From Vibrio viridaestus (GTDB taxonomy: Bacteria > Pseudomonadota > Gammaproteobacteria > Enterobacterales > Vibrionaceae), in NCBI RefSeq assembly GCF_003856525.1, contig NZ_RJVQ01000001.1, positions 372,001 through 436,000 on the forward strand: a DNA stretch of 64,000 nt, written 5' to 3'. Position 1 is the stretch's first letter. The number at the start of each line of letters is the position of its first letter. The notes below the pieces were generated by a model, which saw only the letters and a list, made by a program, of their open reading frames with translations, was not told the origin of the DNA and searched no databases. This document shows, piece after piece, positions 63,288 through 64,000 of this stretch. The position numbers and the translations under genes were made by a program.

Positions 63288-63636
63288 CAGGCTGTTCCTT
63301 AGTTTCGTTCAGTCGTAACAACGTAATTCCAGTCAACTGCGAATTAGTTTGTTTTACGGTTTTCAGTACGAATAAAAGGTTAGCACCAGTCAAATTAAGG
63401 TCGTTAGCACATAAAAATGAGTCTTTAGCACAATAGCTTCATCAAGTGATAATTCTGTTTAAAGTGTGATCTGAAGTAACTTCAACATTAGCAACGTATC
63501 GCATTCCTGATATCGATATATCACTCTATTATTTAAACCATTAATGCTAAAAATCTCATCTTTTTAACTATTTAGAATCACAAATGGAGTTTTGTAATCC
63601 ATATTTTAAGTGATCTATGCGAACAACAAGGGAATC
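63288..63636. promoter_or_regulatory. Divergent promoter region of the iolH-like operon and the DsrE-like gene
   Basis: No gene is visible in this ~350-bp region. It contains the AraC-type half-sites at 63380-63434 for the minus-strand operon. Further right lies AT-rich sequence that should hold the DsrE-like gene promoter. Confidence 0.5.
63380..63434 (-). promoter_or_regulatory. Three AraC-type half-sites before the iolH-like operon
   Basis: TTAGCAC occurs at 63380-63386, 63404-63410 and 63425-63431. On the coding strand the last two read TTATGTGCT and TATTGTGCT at 21-bp spacing, the same pattern as before the sugar porter and the dehydrogenase. The first is 24 bp from the second. Confidence 0.6.
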
Positions 63637-64000
63637 ATGATGATGAAAAGTCTGAAATACGTGGTCGCAATATGTATGGCGATTTATGGACTCGTCTGCA
63701 GCTACTCTTACGCGGCGGTAAACGCTGACCCATTATTTATTAACATGACCAGTGACGATAGCCATCGGTCTGAGATGGCTATTGGGTTTGGTAAGAACCA
63801 ACTGGAACGCGGTCATCCACTCATCGTGTTTTTGAACGACAAAGGTGTTCTAGTTGCAGCAAAGCAGAACAATGTTGAATACACGAATCAACAACGAATG
63901 CTATTAGATATCATTGAATCAGGTGGTGTGATTTATGCCTGCCCTAGCTGCATGAAGTTTTACAATGTTGAAAAATCAGAGCTACTCGATGGGGTCAAAG
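63637..64000 (+). CDS. DsrE-like exported protein, N-terminal part (runs off the window)
   Basis: The first ~121 codons are present. An N-terminal signal peptide (about residues 1-26, ending SYAAV) precedes a DsrE/DsrF-like fold: PLFINMTSDD, AIGFGKNQLERGHPLIVFLND near residue 50, and GGVIYACPSCMKFYNV near 95, where the CxxC-type pair matches the conserved Cys of sulphur-relay proteins. ATGATGATG at 63637 offers three in-frame starts; AAGGG lies 4-10 nt upstream. The periplasmic form suggests a redox or sulphur-handling role, but function is unknown. Confidence 0.75.
   Translation, partial: MMMKSLKYVVAICMAIYGLVCSYSYAAVNADPLFINMTSDDSHRSEMAIGFGKNQLERGHPLIVFLNDKGVLVAAKQNNVEYTNQQRMLLDIIESGGVIYACPSCMKFYNVEKSELLDGVK

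Noticed and set aside
63380-63431. TTAGCAC repeats considered as integron attC core sites
   Set aside because: They are 21-24 bp apart in direct orientation with no long imperfect palindrome or cassette structure, and they match the AraC-type half-sites of two other promoters.

Overview
The window looks like a stretch of a Vibrio chromosome, quite possibly the second one. The pointers are a gcvT / XRE-cupin regulator / gcvH-gcvP arrangement, a catechol-siderophore importer of the vctPDGC type, a second FabV-type enoyl reductase, a stand-alone acetate kinase, several c-di-GMP enzymes and moderate-to-low GC. I see no rRNA, tRNA, CRISPR array, integron, insertion sequence or phage. Genes are dense and on both strands. 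The assignment rests on protein and neighbourhood recognition, not on a search.

Layout. 1-3.4 kb: the start of a DEAD-box helicase, acpH, galE and an FAD oxidoreductase. 3.7-10.7 kb: a YbbA/YbbP-type ABC system divergent from tesA, then a FabV paralogue and an EAL phosphodiesterase. 10.7-14.1 kb: a DnaJ-related protein, a kinase-fold protein, cutA and ackA. 14.4-18 kb: a Fur-boxed ferric-siderophore ABC operon (vctPDGC-like). 18-22.5 kb: an unknown protein, a CreA lipoprotein, and an EAL/GGDEF pair. 22.5-28 kb: the glycine cleavage genes with their regulator. 28-34 kb: small metabolic and stress genes, an amino-acid exporter beside two gene remnants, and a third EAL protein. 33.7-39.9 kb: an RpiR regulator divergent from a polyamine-type ABC importer that ends in an S58 aminopeptidase. 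39.9-49.8 kb: an unknown membrane protein, gamma-glutamyltransferase, and a Fur-boxed TonB receptor plus FecBCDE/PvuBCDE-type importer. 49.9-54.4 kb: a chemoreceptor, a MarR-GNAT fusion, SbmA and a small exported protein. 54.8-63.3 kb: a carbohydrate or inositol-like catabolic cluster. The window ends inside a DsrE-like exported protein.

The most interesting part is 54.7-63.4 kb. A sugar-porter MFS transporter, an AraC regulator, a Gfo/Idh/MocA dehydrogenase and two IolE/IolH-like TIM-barrel proteins are spread over three transcription units. All three promoters carry the same pair of half-sites (T-N-TTGTKCT-like, 21 bp apart), which ties them into one probable AraC regulon. The enzyme set fits oxidation of a glycoside or cyclitol to a keto intermediate followed by TIM-barrel elimination, hydration or isomerisation. 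A PhoX phosphatase and a His-rich exported protein sit inside the cluster but lack the motif.

Other regulatory structure is readable by eye. The XRE-cupin regulator of the gcv genes has a perfect palindrome TTTCCTATAGGAAA before gcvH and half-sites before its own gene and gcvT. The MarR-GNAT gene has two TTGCGnnnCGCAA operators 22 bp apart. Fur boxes precede both iron-uptake systems.
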